Source: Gammaproteobacteria bacterium
Lineage (GTDB): Bacteria; Pseudomonadota; Gammaproteobacteria; Pseudomonadales; Halieaceae
Length of the DNA stretch: 16,292 bases
Direction: 5' to 3'
Assembly (NCBI GenBank): GCA_002748505.1
Contig: PDSN01000135.1
Coordinates: 1-16,292 of the forward strand
Both the position numbers and the translations under genes were made by a program. Shown here in pieces: positions 15,385 to 16,292 of this stretch. The first letter of the stretch is position 1, and each line of letters opens with the position of its first letter. The notes under the pieces were generated by a model, which worked only from the letters and a program-made list of their open reading frames with translations, searched no databases and was not told the origin of the DNA.

Positions 15385-15397
15385 GTATTGGCAATAC
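15385..15397. promoter_or_regulatory. 13-bp dyad upstream of the permease promoter, possible operator
   Basis: GTATTG-g-CAATAC is a perfect dyad with a one-base centre, 14 bp upstream of the predicted -35, centred near -54. That position suits an activator site. No regulator gene is adjacent. The rest of the gap (15398-15544) shows no gene and no terminator with a T-run for the receptor gene ending at 15545. Confidence 0.4.
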
Positions 15398-15544
15398 ATC
15401 GGGTGATGCTGGGAAAAATCGGATGCACGCGAGCAAGTGCGGCCTGGTGGCGGCGCGAGGGCGGGCATACCAACGCGGCCAAGTCAGCTCAAAAATGCTA
15501 AGCGATGACAGACGACCGCCAAGGTGCGAAACCGGGTCTGAAGT

Positions 15545-16292
15545 TTATAACGCCACGGATAAGGCAATGCCCACACGTCGCGGCGGCGCCGGACTGGAGA
15601 AATACACGCCCTCAACAGGCAGGACAAAGTCGGAAAAGGCCTGGCCATTAAAGTAATATTTGTCAAAGATGTTTTCGGCAAACAGGGTCACCGTAAAGGG
15701 TGAGACCTCCCACTCCAAACTGGCGTCGAGCACATCCACAGCATCCTGAACCCGTTTGTTGTCCAGATCGAGGTACATCAGTTTAAACTCTTTGTATTCA
15801 CTGTCGGTGTAGCCCAGTCCTGAAGACAGTGTAAGATTTGTAGTCGCTCGCCATGTCAGCTCCAACTCGGCTCCCTGGGACTCCAGCTCGGCGGCGTTAA
15901 TAATGACGGAGGTAGAGGCCGCCTCACCAGTTTCCTCATCGCGCAGAAAGCTCATCTCATGCCAGTCTTTTGCGCGCGAATAAAAGGCAGAGATATGCCA
16001 GCTTAAAGTCTCATCAAAATTGACGTTCTTAAAGCCAATCTCATAGTTCCACAGGGTTTCCGGCGTATAAAACAGCCCTCGTGCTTTGTCCTCTTCCGTG
16101 AGAAACGCATCGTCGTTGATGCCGCCAGGCTGCCACCCCTTGGATGCCGAAACATAGGCGTTCACCCAGGGAGAAAACGCATAAGACAGCGCCACCTTGG
16201 GTAAGACCTCGGTGGCGGTCACGGACTCATTAACCACCGGAAATACCCCCATAGGTTGACCACCGACGAAAAAGGCACTGTCTTCCTGTCGC
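15545..16292 (-). CDS. TonB-dependent receptor, C-terminal part (runs off window)
   Basis: The frame is open to the window edge, so signal peptide, TonB box and plug lie outside. The visible 248 or so residues are beta barrel: VALSYAFSPWVNAYVSASKGWQPGG, then YTPETLWNYEIGFK and SAFYSRAKDWHEM. Near the C-terminus is ELESQGAELELTW, then the common FAENIFDKYYF and PRRVGIALSVAL. The GW-PGG after an AYVSAS strand recalls the large group of FyuA/sphingomonad-like receptors, whose substrates include siderophores, vitamins and glycans; the ligand cannot be named. The protein ends in Leu rather than the usual aromatic residue. It precedes the permease gene on the same strand with a gap of nearly 400 bp, so it is probably not in an operon with it. 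Confidence 0.88.
   Translation of the reverse strand, partial: RQEDSAFFVGGQPMGVFPVVNESVTATEVLPKVALSYAFSPWVNAYVSASKGWQPGGINDDAFLTEEDKARGLFYTPETLWNYEIGFKNVNFDETLSWHISAFYSRAKDWHEMSFLRDEETGEAASTSVIINAAELESQGAELELTWRATTNLTLSSGLGYTDSEYKEFKLMYLDLDNKRVQDAVDVLDASLEWEVSPFTVTLFAENIFDKYYFNGQAFSDFVLPVEGVYFSSPAPPRRVGIALSVAL

Overview
The window looks like a chromosomal stretch of a marine-type gammaproteobacterium, possibly in or near the Cellvibrionales. The tkt-epd-pgk gene order, the sequence resemblance of these three proteins to their enterobacterial counterparts, a Fur-box promoter and two TonB-dependent receptors support this. The placement is inferred from gene order and protein similarity only; species cannot be named.

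Left part (1-5006, + strand): transketolase, erythrose-4-phosphate dehydrogenase and phosphoglycerate kinase are packed with a 7-bp gap and a 4-bp overlap. They form a central-carbon operon (pentose phosphate pathway, PLP precursor synthesis and glycolysis). An alpha/beta hydrolase reading frame follows 7 bp behind pgk. It is broken: the N-terminal piece and the catalytic C-terminal piece lie in different frames, and the segment that normally joins them, with the HGY oxyanion motif, is absent.

Middle part (5051-10281, - strand): PepD-type aminoacyl-histidine dipeptidase, a two-domain ChrA chromate-type transporter, and an IutA-like TonB-dependent siderophore receptor. The receptor has a clear promoter whose -35 overlaps a 14/19 Fur box, so it is probably iron-repressed.

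Second + strand operon (10572-13561): two different CNNM/CorC-type membrane proteins (DUF21, CBS pair, CorC_HlyC domain), then a 91-residue amphi-Trp domain protein with a perfect Shine-Dalgarno sequence. This three-gene unit is the best candidate here for a little-described system, plausibly divalent-cation or envelope homeostasis. The 256 bp behind it are rich in inverted repeats and contain a 17-bp tandem duplication.

Right part (13818-16292, - strand): an ArsB/NhaD-superfamily permease of the P-protein-like type, with a predicted promoter and a leader of about 190 nt. The last feature is the C-terminal portion of a second TonB-dependent receptor that runs off the window. No tRNA, rRNA, CRISPR array, transposase or integrase was found, and no convincing intrinsic terminator with a U-tract was seen.
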